A stretch of 64,000 bases of DNA, from contig NZ_CP069338.1 in NCBI RefSeq assembly GCF_016859125.1, forward strand, positions 7,875,501 through 7,939,500, given 5' to 3'. The translations under genes were made by a program, and so were the position numbers. This DNA is from Archangium violaceum. Lineage in GTDB: Bacteria; Myxococcota; Myxococcia; Myxococcales; Myxococcaceae. This document shows, piece after piece, positions 55,188 through 63,767 of the stretch. The notes beneath the pieces are model-generated. The model was not told where the DNA came from and ran no database searches. It saw only the letters and a list, made by a program, of their open reading frames with translations. How positions within the stretch are numbered: position 1 is the stretch's first letter; each line of letters opens with the position of its first letter.

Positions 55188-55555
55188 CTGGGAAACACCG
55201 AGTGAGGGCTGGCGTGCCCCGCTGTCCAGGTGAGACATGGGAACCGAAAGGCCAGCAATTCCCACCGCCGGGGCCCATGCACTGCAGACAAGCGGAGCGC
55301 CAGTGGGTCTTTCGCCGGATAGCAGCATACGTCTGGAGTGCGGGCGCCTTGGAGCGGCCCGGTTGTCTGGACAGGAACTTGGAAGGCACACAGGCCCAGG
55401 ATGTGGGCGAGGTGGGCAGGACCTGGGGTTGTAGCTGTGTCGCCGCGCGCAATACCAGGAGCGTGTCGGAGAACCCCACCGCTGGGGGTGGGGTAGAGGG
55501 GTGACGCCCCAGGTGGTCCTTCAGAGAGAAGGCGAATTCTGGTTGAAGCTGGAGG
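55188..55555. other. Gap between two transposase remnants
   Basis: No gene recognised. A GC-rich imperfect hairpin (CCCCACCGCTGGGGGTGGGG, 55477-55496) lies just ahead of the next transposase fragment and may belong to its element. The long minus-strand frame here lacks codon-bias support. Confidence 0.35.
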
Positions 55556-56173
55556 GTGAGCACCAGCGAAACGAAGAAGCCCGAGCAGAGCGTACTGTTG
55601 GATGTGCCCGAGGGGCAGAGGCCGCAGCGGCAGGAGGAGACGAAGAGCTCCGCGCGCTTCAGCTCGCCGCGACCGTTCCGGGAGTGGCAGCCGGACCAGG
55701 GACAGTTACTGCCGCAGTACGCGAGGGAGGTGCTGGGGGAGGGACACCTGGCGTGCTTCTTCGTGGAGCTGGTGAAGGTGCTGGATTTCAGCCCGATTCT
55801 GGGGGCGTACACCAAGGAGTGCGGGCAGCCGCCCTACCACCCGGTGATGATGACGCTGCTGCTCATGTACGCCTACGCGCGGGGCATTACGAGCAGCCGG
55901 GAGATTGAGAGGCGGTGCGAGACGGACATCGCCTTCCGCTACCTGACGAGAGGAGAGCAGCCGGACCACGACACGGTGTGCGCCTTCCGGGTGAGATACC
56001 TGGAGGCCTTCCGAGCGCTCTTCGTGGACACGTTGCGGGTGGCCCGCCAGTCGGGGCTCGAGAAGGTGGGGCACCTGTCGGTGGACGGCACGAAGATGAA
56101 GGCCAACGCCAGCAAGCACAAGGCCATGAGCTACGGGCGGGAGCTACCTGGCCTGGCCGCTCAGGCCGCGTAG
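55556..56173 (+). pseudogene. IS1182-family transposase, N-terminal fragment (second copy type)
   Basis: 205 residues from GTG 55556. It has FREWQPDQGQLLPQYAREVLGEGHLACFFVELVKVLDFSP, then GQPPYHPVMMTLLLMYAYARGITSSREIERRCETDIAFRYLT and VGHLSVDGTKMKANASKHKAMSYGR, the IS1182 N-terminal and first-Asp blocks. It ends at residue ~205 where the charged middle and the catalytic second half should follow. The sequence differs clearly from the transposase at 47.5 kb, so it is a different element. Confidence 0.82.
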
Positions 56174-56382
56174 CGGCGAGGCCGCCGCGAGGCGGCACGA
56201 CGAGTCGTCGCTTCCGTCCTCCCCTCATGACCACTGGGCCTGTAGCGCCATATGGCGCCTGCCATGCGCCACTGTCCCTCTGGCCGATTCCCCGACACGC
56301 TCCCAGGCGGGCTGGCGCGGTGCGAACGGGGAGCCGATTTTGTGGACATACCCAATAAGTCGACTACATCGTAGGTAGTGTC

Positions 56383-56466
56383 ATGGAACGAAGGAAGAGG
56401 CGGAGTTTCACCCCGGAGTTCAGGGGCGAAGCAGTCCGGCTGGGGCGTAAGGTCAGCGAGAGCCTA
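56383..56466 (+). pseudogene. IS3-family OrfA, N-terminal stub
   Basis: ATG 56383 encodes MERRKRRSFTPEFRGEAVRLGRKVSES, the start of an IS3-type OrfA helix-turn-helix protein (R-R-SFTPEFK-xEAV pattern). Similarity then ends abruptly. Only ~27 residues of a ~90-residue protein remain. Confidence 0.6.
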
Positions 56467-56648
56467 CCCAGGTGGCTGCCGAGCGTCCGCGTGCCTTCAT
56501 TCTCTTCCGGTATCAGCAGCTCCGACCATGAAAGCCGGCTGGGCGCGAGCCAGTGGCCCACGGCTCCTTTTGAACCTGCGCGTGTCAGAGGAGGGCGCTA
56601 GGCCTTCCGCCCCGCCTGACCGGCCTACCTTGATGCTGGCGATACACC

Positions 56649-58091
56649 GTGTCCACCCCTCTCGACCGCGCCACCCTTCAGAAGCTACGCGAGCAGAACC
56701 CAGCATGGAGGCTCCTTGCGGCCACCCACGCACCGTTCATCATCAGCTTCCTCCATCAGGCCTTCCTGGCCTCCAACACGCGCACCGTCTCGCAGCAGGC
56801 CCTGGCCTCGCGTCTGGAGGACCACCTCCACGAGGGGCGGTCACTTGGGGGCCTGGATCTGCCCAAGAGGGCCGAGGCGTACCTCGACGACTGGGCGGGC
56901 GACAGTGGTTGGCTCCGTAAGTTCTATCCGATGGACAGCGATGAGGCGCACTTCGACCTGACGGCCGCGGCGGAGCGCGCCATTGTCTGGGTTACCCGGT
57001 TGCTCGAGCGGCGCTTCGTCGGGACGCAGTCGCGGTTGTTGACCGTGTTCCAACTGCTCTCGAGCATGGTGGAGGGCAGTGAGGTGGACCCCAACGCACG
57101 CCTCGCGGAGCTCCAGAGGCGGCGAGACGCGATTGACCAGGAGATGGAACGCCTCCGCGCCGGTCTCGTTGACGTGATGGCGGCCACGGAGCTGCGCGAG
57201 CGCTTCCAGTTGATGGCCAGCACCGCCCGGGAACTGCTGGCCGACTTCCGCGAGCTCGAGCAGAGCTTCCATCTTCTCGACCGCGACGTGCGTCAGCGCA
57301 TCGCCACCTGGAGCGGAGGGCGAGGAGCGCTCATCGCCGACATCCTCGGCGAGCGCGATGCCCTCTCCTCATCCGATCAAGGCACGAGCTTCCGTGCGTT
57401 CTGGGACTTCCTCATGTCTCCCGACCGGCAGGAGGAGCTCACCCAGAAGCTGCAGCACGTCTTCGAGCTCGAGGCCATCCGCCAGACGGCGCCGGACCCG
57501 CGCCTGCGCCGCATCCATTACGACTGGCTCGCGGCGGGTGAAGCCACCCAGCGCACCGTCGCCCGGCTGTCCGAGCAGCTCCGGCGCTACCTTGATGACC
57601 GGGTGTTCCTCGAGAATCGGCGCATCCTCGAGGTCATCCGGAGCATCGAGCAGCAAGCGCTCGCGTTTCGCAACTCCCCACCCAGCGGCACCGTCGCGGA
57701 GCTCGATGATGTCGCGCCCGCTGTCGAGCTGCCCCTGGAACGTCCCCTCTTCGCGCCTCCCTTCGTGGCCCGCCTCACCCAGCAGCTGCTCGAGGCCGGT
57801 GAAGAGGATGTCGCCTCTGACGGCCTCTTCGAGCAGGTGGCGGTCGACCGCGCCCGCCTGCGCACGAACATCCAGCACCTCCTCCAGCGGCAGGAACGCA
57901 TCACCCTGGCCGAGGTCGTTGCCCAACACCCTCTGCAGCATGGGCTCGCGGAGCTCGTCAGCTACCTCGCCGTCGCCTCGGAGAACCGGAAATCGGTCTT
58001 CGACGAGCAGTCGTCCCAGCGCATCGAGTGGAACGACCGCCGTGGCCAGACGCGCTCCGCCACCATCCCTCTTGTTGTCTTCACCCGATGA
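56649..58091 (+). CDS. jetA: Wadjet system protein JetA (DUF3375, kleisin-like)
   Basis: A 480-residue DUF3375 protein. The N-terminus matches the family (ATLQKLREQNPAWRLLAATHAPFIISFLHQAF), as do LPKRAEAYLDDWAGDSGWLRKFY and the long helical middle (RDAIDQEMERLRAG..., REYxxLEQSFHLLDRDVRQRI-like). The C-terminal winged-helix region (LAEVVAQHPLQHGLAELVSYLAVA) completes it. In Wadjet, JetA is the kleisin subunit bridging the SMC dimer JetC. GTG 56649 is the first start after an in-frame stop; the ribosome site is weak. Its stop overlaps the jetB ATG (ATGA), the first of three coupled junctions in a jetABCD operon. Remnants of IS elements lie immediately upstream and no promoter is clear. Confidence 0.93.
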   Translation: MSTPLDRATLQKLREQNPAWRLLAATHAPFIISFLHQAFLASNTRTVSQQALASRLEDHLHEGRSLGGLDLPKRAEAYLDDWAGDSGWLRKFYPMDSDEAHFDLTAAAERAIVWVTRLLERRFVGTQSRLLTVFQLLSSMVEGSEVDPNARLAELQRRRDAIDQEMERLRAGLVDVMAATELRERFQLMASTARELLADFRELEQSFHLLDRDVRQRIATWSGGRGALIADILGERDALSSSDQGTSFRAFWDFLMSPDRQEELTQKLQHVFELEAIRQTAPDPRLRRIHYDWLAAGEATQRTVARLSEQLRRYLDDRVFLENRRILEVIRSIEQQALAFRNSPPSGTVAELDDVAPAVELPLERPLFAPPFVARLTQQLLEAGEEDVASDGLFEQVAVDRARLRTNIQHLLQRQERITLAEVVAQHPLQHGLAELVSYLAVASENRKSVFDEQSSQRIEWNDRRGQTRSATIPLVVFTR

Positions 58092-58690
58092 CCTCCATGA
58101 AGCAACCGACCACGGCAGGTGATGCCCTCTCGCCCCTCGTCATCTCGCTGATGAAAGGGGTGATGTGGCGCGAGGACAACGAGCGACACTGGCAGCAGCT
58201 GCTCTCTCTCCAGGCGCGCGTGCGCGACCATGTGGCGGTCCTGGGCCTGCGGCTCGAGCTCGATGAGGCCGAGGGCTATGCACTCCTGCGCCAGCGTCCC
58301 CTGGAAGAGGGGGATGAACTGCCGCGGCTGATTCCACGCCGACCGCTCAGCTACCCGGTGAGCCTGCTGTTGGTTCTGCTTCGGAAGAAGCTCGCCGAGG
58401 CGGATGGGGGCGGAGCAGACCGCCGCGTCGTTCTTCGCCGGGAGGACCTCGTCGAGATGCTCCGCCACTTCCTGCCGGACACCACCAATGAGGCACGACT
58501 CGTCGACCAGGTGGGCAGCCACATCAACAAGGTGAAGGACCTCGGGTTTCTCCGTCCCCTCGGGGGGCGGGAGGACGAATACGAGGTGGTGCGGTTGTTG
58601 AACACCTTCGTCGACGCGCAGAAGCTCGAGGAGTTGCTGGCGAGCTACCGCGCCCACGCCGAGACCTTGGGGAAGGAGGTTCCCGAGTGA
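58088..58690 (+). CDS. jetB: Wadjet system protein JetB (DUF4194, KITE-like)
   Basis: A 200-residue DUF4194 protein with tandem winged-helix character: FSLMKGVMWRE-like start (LVISLMKGVMWREDNERHWQQLL), EGYALLRQRP, SYPVSLLLVLLRKKL, and the second unit LRREDLVEMLRHFL...DQVGSHINKVKDLGFLRPLGG with EYEVVRLLNTFVDAQKLEELL at the end. JetB is the MukE-like KITE subunit that binds JetA and DNA. ATG 58088 overlaps the jetA stop. The terminal GAG-TGA overlaps the GTG start of jetC, so all subunits are likely made in fixed ratio. Confidence 0.92.
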   Translation: MTSMKQPTTAGDALSPLVISLMKGVMWREDNERHWQQLLSLQARVRDHVAVLGLRLELDEAEGYALLRQRPLEEGDELPRLIPRRPLSYPVSLLLVLLRKKLAEADGGGADRRVVLRREDLVEMLRHFLPDTTNEARLVDQVGSHINKVKDLGFLRPLGGREDEYEVVRLLNTFVDAQKLEELLASYRAHAETLGKEVPE

Positions 58691-61600
58691 GCACCAGGAA
58701 CCCAACGCAGGTGGATCTGCTCGACCGGGCCGCACCGGATGAGCGCGCTGGATTCAGACTCCAGCGGCTCGAGCTTTTCAACTGGGGCACTTTCGACGGC
58801 AAGGTCTGGCACTTCGAGGCGGGTGGTGAGACGTCGCTGCTGACCGGCGATATCGGCTCGGGAAAGTCCACCGTGGTCGACGCGGTGACGACTCTTCTCG
58901 TCGCCCCACAGAAGATTTCGTACAACAAGGCGGCCGGAGCCGAAGCGCGCGAGCGCACGGTGCGCTCGTACGTGTTCGGTCACTACAAGGCCGAGCGCAG
59001 CGAGACGGGCGCCGGAGCCAGACCCGTGGCTCTTCGCGATGCGAACAGCTACTCGGTGTTGCTCGCGCATTTCTTCAATGAGGGCTATCAGCAGCATGTC
59101 ACGCTCGCCCAGGTGTTCTGGATGCGCGAGCAGGAGGGCCAGCCGTCACGCCTGTGCATCGTGGCGGACCAGAAGCTCTCCATCACGGAGCACTTCTCGG
59201 GCTTCAGCAATATCTCCGAGTTGCGGACCCGACTGCGGCGCATCACCAAGGACATCCACGATACGTTTCCCCCGTATCAGGCCGCCTTCCGCAAGCGCTT
59301 CGGCATCCAGAACGACCAGGCGCTGGAACTGTTCCACCAGACGGTTTCGATGAAGTCGGTCGGCAACCTCACCGATTTCGTCCGTCAGCACATGCTCCAG
59401 CCCTTCCCCGTCGAGGAGCGAATCCAGCGCCTCGTCAGCCATGTGGACGACCTCACGCGGGCGCACGAGGCCGTGCTCAGGGCGAAGGACCAGCTGCGTC
59501 GGCTGACTCCTCTCGTCGAGGACTGTGACCAGTACGATGCCCTCACTGCCAAGGTGCAGGAGGATCGCGCCTGTCGCGACGCGCTGAAGGCGTGGTTCGC
59601 GTCTCAGCTGACCGAGCTCCTCTCACAAGCCATCTCCGAGGCCAAGGCCCGGCTGGAGCAAGCCGCGCTCGAGGTGAGCCAGAGGCAGACGCAGGAGCAG
59701 GAACTTCAAGGGCTGCGGGATGGGCTCAATCAGGACATCGCTCGCAACGGCGGCGAGCGCCTGGAGCGTCTGCGCTCCGACATCGCGAGGCACACCCGTG
59801 AGAAGGGCGACCGGGAGCGTCGCGCAGAGAGTTACGATCGCGCCGCCGCCAACGCCGGCCTTCCAGCGGCCACCGATGGGCAGGGCTTCCTCGCCAATGC
59901 GCGTGCGGTCCTGGCGCTTCAGCCAAGGCTCGAGCAGGAGGTCGCGACCCTGCGGCAGCAGACAATCGACGGCAGTGTTCACTTCAAGGAACTCGCCGCG
60001 CGCCAGCAGGTTCTGGCAGCCGAAGTCGACGCCCTCCGCGAGCGCAAGTCGAACATTCCCGCGGATTTCCTACGGATGCGGACGCGGCTGTGCGAGGCGC
60101 TCTCCGTGGACGAGGAGGCCCTCCCCTTCGCGGGAGAGCTGATGCAGGTGCACCCCGACGAGCGCGCCTGGGAGGGCGCCATCGAGCGCGTCCTGCGTGG
60201 CTTCGGCACCTCGCTGCTGGTCCCCGAGGAGCACTACCCCCAGGTCTCCAGGTGGGTCGACCAGACCCACCTGGGAATGCGCCTCGTCTACCACCGGGTG
60301 AAGGACGCGAAGCAGTCGAAGACCCCAGCGAGCGGCCCGGACTCATTGGTCCGGAAGCTGGAGTTCAAGCACGAGTCCCCTCTCTCCGAGTGGGTCGAGA
60401 GCGAAGTCACCCGTCACTTCAACCCGGTGTGCTGCAACACCCTCGAGGAGTTCCGTCGCGAGAGGGACGCGCTGACCCGAAACGGTCAGCTCAAGGGCGG
60501 TTTCAAGCACACCAAGGACGACCGGAGCCGCGTCGATGATCGGACCCGTTACGTCCTGGGTTGGGCGAACCACGAGAAATTGGCGGCCCTCGAGCGAGAG
60601 CGGAAGGAGGTGGAGCGGCAGGCCCAGGCAGCAGCGGATACCATCAGCAAGGCGAAGACCGAGGAGAGCCGCCTCCAGAAGCGGCTCGATGCGCTGAAGA
60701 CCGTGGCGGAGCACAAGAGCTTCGAGGATCTCGACTGGCGTCAGAGCGTCGTGGAGTTGCAGAGGCTCGATACCGAGCAGAAGGCCCTCGAGAAGAGCTC
60801 GGATGTCCTCCGCACACTGAAGAGGCGGCTCGAGCGCTTGGAGAAGGAGCTGAAGGAGTGCAGCGAGGCGCGCGACAAGGCCTCGACACTTCATACACGG
60901 GTGGAGGAGGGAAAGCTCCGGCTGGAAAAGCAGCTCTCGGCCCAGCGTTCTCTCATCGAGGCCACCTCGGACAAGGAGCGCTCGCTCTTCGGCCGCCTGC
61001 GGGAACTGCATGCCGAGTCCGGGCCGACCGAGGTGCTGACCGTGGACAATGCGGCCGATGCGGAGAGCCAACTTCGGAACTGGCTCCAGCAACGCATCGA
61101 TGCCGATGATCAGCGAGGGCGCCGCCTCGGTCAGAAGATTGTCTCCGCGATGGTGGACTACCGGAACGTCTACCCGCTCGAAACACGGGAGACGGCCGCC
61201 ACCCTGGAAGCCGCCGATGAATTCCGCAAGATGTTGACGACACTGCGCAATGACGATCTGCCCCGCTTCGAGAGGCGGTTCAAGGAACTGCTCAACGAGA
61301 ACACCATTCGCGAGGTCGCCAACTTCCAATCCCAGCTTCGTCGGGAACGGGAGGAAATCACCGAGCGTATCGAGACCATCAACCGGTCCTTGCGGAACAT
61401 CGAGTTCAACCCCGGGCGCTTCATCCGCCTCGAGGCCGCGAATGCCACCGACGTGGAGGTGCGCGACTTCCAGCAAGACCTGAGGGCCTGCACCGAGGGG
61501 ACGCTGACCGGCTCTGGCGACGAGACGTACTCGGAGAACAAGTTCCTCCAGGTGAAGAAAATCATCGAGCGCTTCCAGGGGCGAGAGGGCAGCAGCGACC

Positions 61601-62061
61601 TCGACCTGAAGTGGACCCGCAAGGTGACGGACGTGCGCAACTGGTTCACCTTCTCCGCGTCCGAGCGCTGGATCGAGGACGACCGCGAGCATGAGCACTA
61701 CACCGACTCGGGCGGCAAATCGGGAGGCCAGAAGGAGAAGCTCGCCTATACGGTGCTCGCGGCCAGCCTGGCGTATCAGTTCGGTCTCGAGTGGGGCGAG
61801 AGCAGGTCGCGGTCGTTCCGCTTCGTGGTCATCGACGAGGCCTTCGGCCGGGGCTCGGACGACTCGGCAGCATATGGCCTGGAGCTCTTCCAGAAGCTGA
61901 ATCTGCAGCTCCTGGTGGTAACGCCTCTGCAGAAGATTCACGTCATCGAGCCGTATGTGGCGAACGTAGGCTTCGTGTCGAACACCGATGGGCAGAGCTC
62001 CAAGCTACGCAATCTCACCATCGAGCAGTTTCGCGAGGAGAAGGCGCGAAGGAGCGCGTGA
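58687..62061 (+). CDS. jetC: Wadjet system SMC-like ATPase JetC
   Basis: 1,124 residues. The N-terminal ATPase lobe starts FRLQRLELFNWGTFDGKVW and has Walker A GDIGSGKST (54-62). Two long coiled-coil arms (~290-480 and ~640-900) flank a central hinge-like region. The C-terminal lobe has ABC signature SGGQKEKL (~1013) and Walker B FRFVVIDEAFG (~1044). This is the MukB/SbcC-like SMC of Wadjet, which dimerises and extrudes DNA loops. With JetA and JetB it senses small circular DNA. GTG start overlaps the jetB stop; the TGA stop shares its A with the jetD ATG. All catalytic motifs are intact. Confidence 0.94.
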   Translation: MSTRNPTQVDLLDRAAPDERAGFRLQRLELFNWGTFDGKVWHFEAGGETSLLTGDIGSGKSTVVDAVTTLLVAPQKISYNKAAGAEARERTVRSYVFGHYKAERSETGAGARPVALRDANSYSVLLAHFFNEGYQQHVTLAQVFWMREQEGQPSRLCIVADQKLSITEHFSGFSNISELRTRLRRITKDIHDTFPPYQAAFRKRFGIQNDQALELFHQTVSMKSVGNLTDFVRQHMLQPFPVEERIQRLVSHVDDLTRAHEAVLRAKDQLRRLTPLVEDCDQYDALTAKVQEDRACRDALKAWFASQLTELLSQAISEAKARLEQAALEVSQRQTQEQELQGLRDGLNQDIARNGGERLERLRSDIARHTREKGDRERRAESYDRAAANAGLPAATDGQGFLANARAVLALQPRLEQEVATLRQQTIDGSVHFKELAARQQVLAAEVDALRERKSNIPADFLRMRTRLCEALSVDEEALPFAGELMQVHPDERAWEGAIERVLRGFGTSLLVPEEHYPQVSRWVDQTHLGMRLVYHRVKDAKQSKTPASGPDSLVRKLEFKHESPLSEWVESEVTRHFNPVCCNTLEEFRRERDALTRNGQLKGGFKHTKDDRSRVDDRTRYVLGWANHEKLAALERERKEVERQAQAAADTISKAKTEESRLQKRLDALKTVAEHKSFEDLDWRQSVVELQRLDTEQKALEKSSDVLRTLKRRLERLEKELKECSEARDKASTLHTRVEEGKLRLEKQLSAQRSLIEATSDKERSLFGRLRELHAESGPTEVLTVDNAADAESQLRNWLQQRIDADDQRGRRLGQKIVSAMVDYRNVYPLETRETAATLEAADEFRKMLTTLRNDDLPRFERRFKELLNENTIREVANFQSQLRREREEITERIETINRSLRNIEFNPGRFIRLEAANATDVEVRDFQQDLRACTEGTLTGSGDETYSENKFLQVKKIIERFQGREGSSDLDLKWTRKVTDVRNWFTFSASERWIEDDREHEHYTDSGGKSGGQKEKLAYTVLAASLAYQFGLEWGESRSRSFRFVVIDEAFGRGSDDSAAYGLELFQKLNLQLLVVTPLQKIHVIEPYVANVGFVSNTDGQSSKLRNLTIEQFREEKARRSA

Positions 62062-63239
62062 TGTCCGCCTCGAACTGGAGCACGCCCGAGGAACTGGTGG
62101 AGCAGCTGGAGCGGATGTGGGATCGTGGAGAGATTCTGCGAGCCTCACTGACGGGTGAGGCGCTATTTCCGAAGCAGCTGCGAGTCCGCAGACCGAGCAC
62201 GAAGGAACTGGGGGAGCGATTCGAGGACGCCCGTCGGTGGATTCGCCAGCTGGAGGAAGACAGCCGGGCACGCGGCTACCTGCTCGAGTTCGAGGAGGTG
62301 GTGCACCGCCAGCTCGGCCGTAATCGGGTGCCCGGGCGTGTCGTGGTGCCGACCGAGGCCGATGCCCTCCGCATCATTGGTAAGACGCAGGACGCTGAGC
62401 GCTTCCATACGCTGCGCGAGGTGATTGTCGACGCATTTCCCAGCCTCGAAACGTGGGTGCACGCACGCCCTCTGAAGGTGGTGGAGCTCGCGGCGCACTG
62501 GGAGGGACTCCTGGCGGTCCTGCGCTGGTTCTCCCGCAATCCGTGCTCGGGCCTCTTTCGCCGCCAGCTCGAGATTGAAGGGGTGGATACCAAGTTCATC
62601 GAGCACCATCGGCAGGTGCTCACGGAGCTTCTGGAATTGACGCTTCCTCCCGAGCAGATCCTCTCCGAGCGGGGTACCTCGTTCGACCGGCGCTTCGGGC
62701 TCCGGGAAAAGCCCTTCATCGTGCGCTTTCGCCTGCTGGATGAGACGCAGTTCATCCAGGGGTTTTCGGACCTGGCGGTGCCACTCTCGGACCTGGCGAG
62801 GCTGGAGCTCCCGGTGGACGACGTCATCGTCACGGAGAATGAGGTGAACGGGCTCGCGCTGCCGCCGCGCCCACGGACAATGGTCGTCTTCGGCCAGGGC
62901 TACGCGCTCGAGAGGCTCGGTGAGGTGCCGTGGCTCGCCTCACGCAGGGTTCTCTATTGGGGGGACATCGACACGCATGGTTTCACGATGCTCGACCGGT
63001 TTCGCGCGCATTTTCCCAGAGCGCGCTCGCTGCTGATGGACCGCGAGACGTTGCTCGCGCATCGGAGCATGTGGGTGGTCGAAGAGACGCAGAGCACCGA
63101 AGCGCTCACTCGGTTGAATGATGACGAGCGCCTGCTTCTTCGCGAACTGTTGCGTGGCGCGCTCGGCGAGCGGGTTCGCCTCGAGCAGGAGCGAATCGGA
63201 TTCCAGTTCGTCCGTGGAGCCCTCGAGCGAGCCCGATGA
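62061..63239 (+). CDS. jetD: Wadjet system nuclease JetD (DUF3322-DUF2220, Toprim)
   Basis: 392 residues from ATG 62061 (TGATG junction with jetC). The N-terminal DUF3322 region (~1-190) includes FEDARRWIRQLEEDS and GRVVVPTEADALRIIGK. The C-terminal DUF2220/Toprim-like domain has the catalytic acid in VTENEVNGLALP (E259/E261) and the DxD in LYWGDIDTHGFTMLDRFR (D302, D304). JetD is the topoisomerase VI-like nuclease that cuts plasmid DNA trapped by JetABC. Metal-binding residues are present, so the system looks competent. Last gene of the operon; no terminator seen after it. Confidence 0.94.
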   Translation: MSASNWSTPEELVEQLERMWDRGEILRASLTGEALFPKQLRVRRPSTKELGERFEDARRWIRQLEEDSRARGYLLEFEEVVHRQLGRNRVPGRVVVPTEADALRIIGKTQDAERFHTLREVIVDAFPSLETWVHARPLKVVELAAHWEGLLAVLRWFSRNPCSGLFRRQLEIEGVDTKFIEHHRQVLTELLELTLPPEQILSERGTSFDRRFGLREKPFIVRFRLLDETQFIQGFSDLAVPLSDLARLELPVDDVIVTENEVNGLALPPRPRTMVVFGQGYALERLGEVPWLASRRVLYWGDIDTHGFTMLDRFRAHFPRARSLLMDRETLLAHRSMWVVEETQSTEALTRLNDDERLLLRELLRGALGERVRLEQERIGFQFVRGALERAR

Positions 63240-63285
63240 ACCGCTGTCGCTCTCTTTCCGGATATCCGTGAGCACTGCGAGTAGC

Positions 63286-63618
63286 TCATCCCTTGGGATT
63301 CTTCCTGATGTGTGAGGGGCGCTTCTCGAGGAAGCGCTCGACGAACTTGTGGTGCCGGCCGAGTTTCTTGGCCGCTCCCGTGATGTTTCCACCGCTCTGT
63401 TCTACGGCCTCTTGTACGAGTGCCTCGGTGATGACCGTGAGCTTGTCCTGAATGGGGAGTTCGAGGAGCTTCCGGGCGATCCGCCTCAGACCATGAGTTG
63501 CTGCTTCTCCCGCGGCATCCACGGGAAGCTCGCGCTCGATGGTCTCCGCGTCGATGTGCTTGGTATCGGCGAGGTAGACCCGCCGGTCGATGGCATTGCG
63601 AAGCTCGCGGATGTGCTG
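63286..63618 (-). pseudogene. Fis-type HTH fragment, probable remnant of a sigma-54-dependent activator
   Basis: The frame encodes HIRELRNAIDRRVYLADTKHIDAETIERELP, like the NVRELRNAIERA end of sigma-54 AAA+ domains. A linker follows, then a Fis-type helix-turn-helix (ALVQEAVEQSGGNITGAAKKLGRHHKFVERFLEKR) and stop at 63286. The only plausible start in frame is GTG 63522, which gives a 78-residue protein. Upstream in another frame is PALVQHFAEKHHKSL, like the PALAEHFL block that precedes the RELRNAI block in intact activators. About 20 residues and the frame are lost between them. It may survive as a small DNA-binding protein, but decay is more likely. Confidence 0.55.
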
Positions 63619-63767
63619 AAGTGGAGTGACTTGTGGTGCTTCTCCGCGAAGTGTTGGACGAGCGCGGGGACCGGAACCCGGCTGTCCGGCGCGGCCATCT
63701 CCTGCTCAGGGGGCTGGCTGAAGTCGAACCCAGCTCGGAGCAACTCGGGAGCGTCCGGATGCAAGGA

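Noticed and set aside
58687-62061. Stand-alone SbcC/RecN-type repair ATPase
   Set aside because: Overlapping DUF3375, DUF4194 and DUF3322/DUF2220 genes identify it as JetC of Wadjet.
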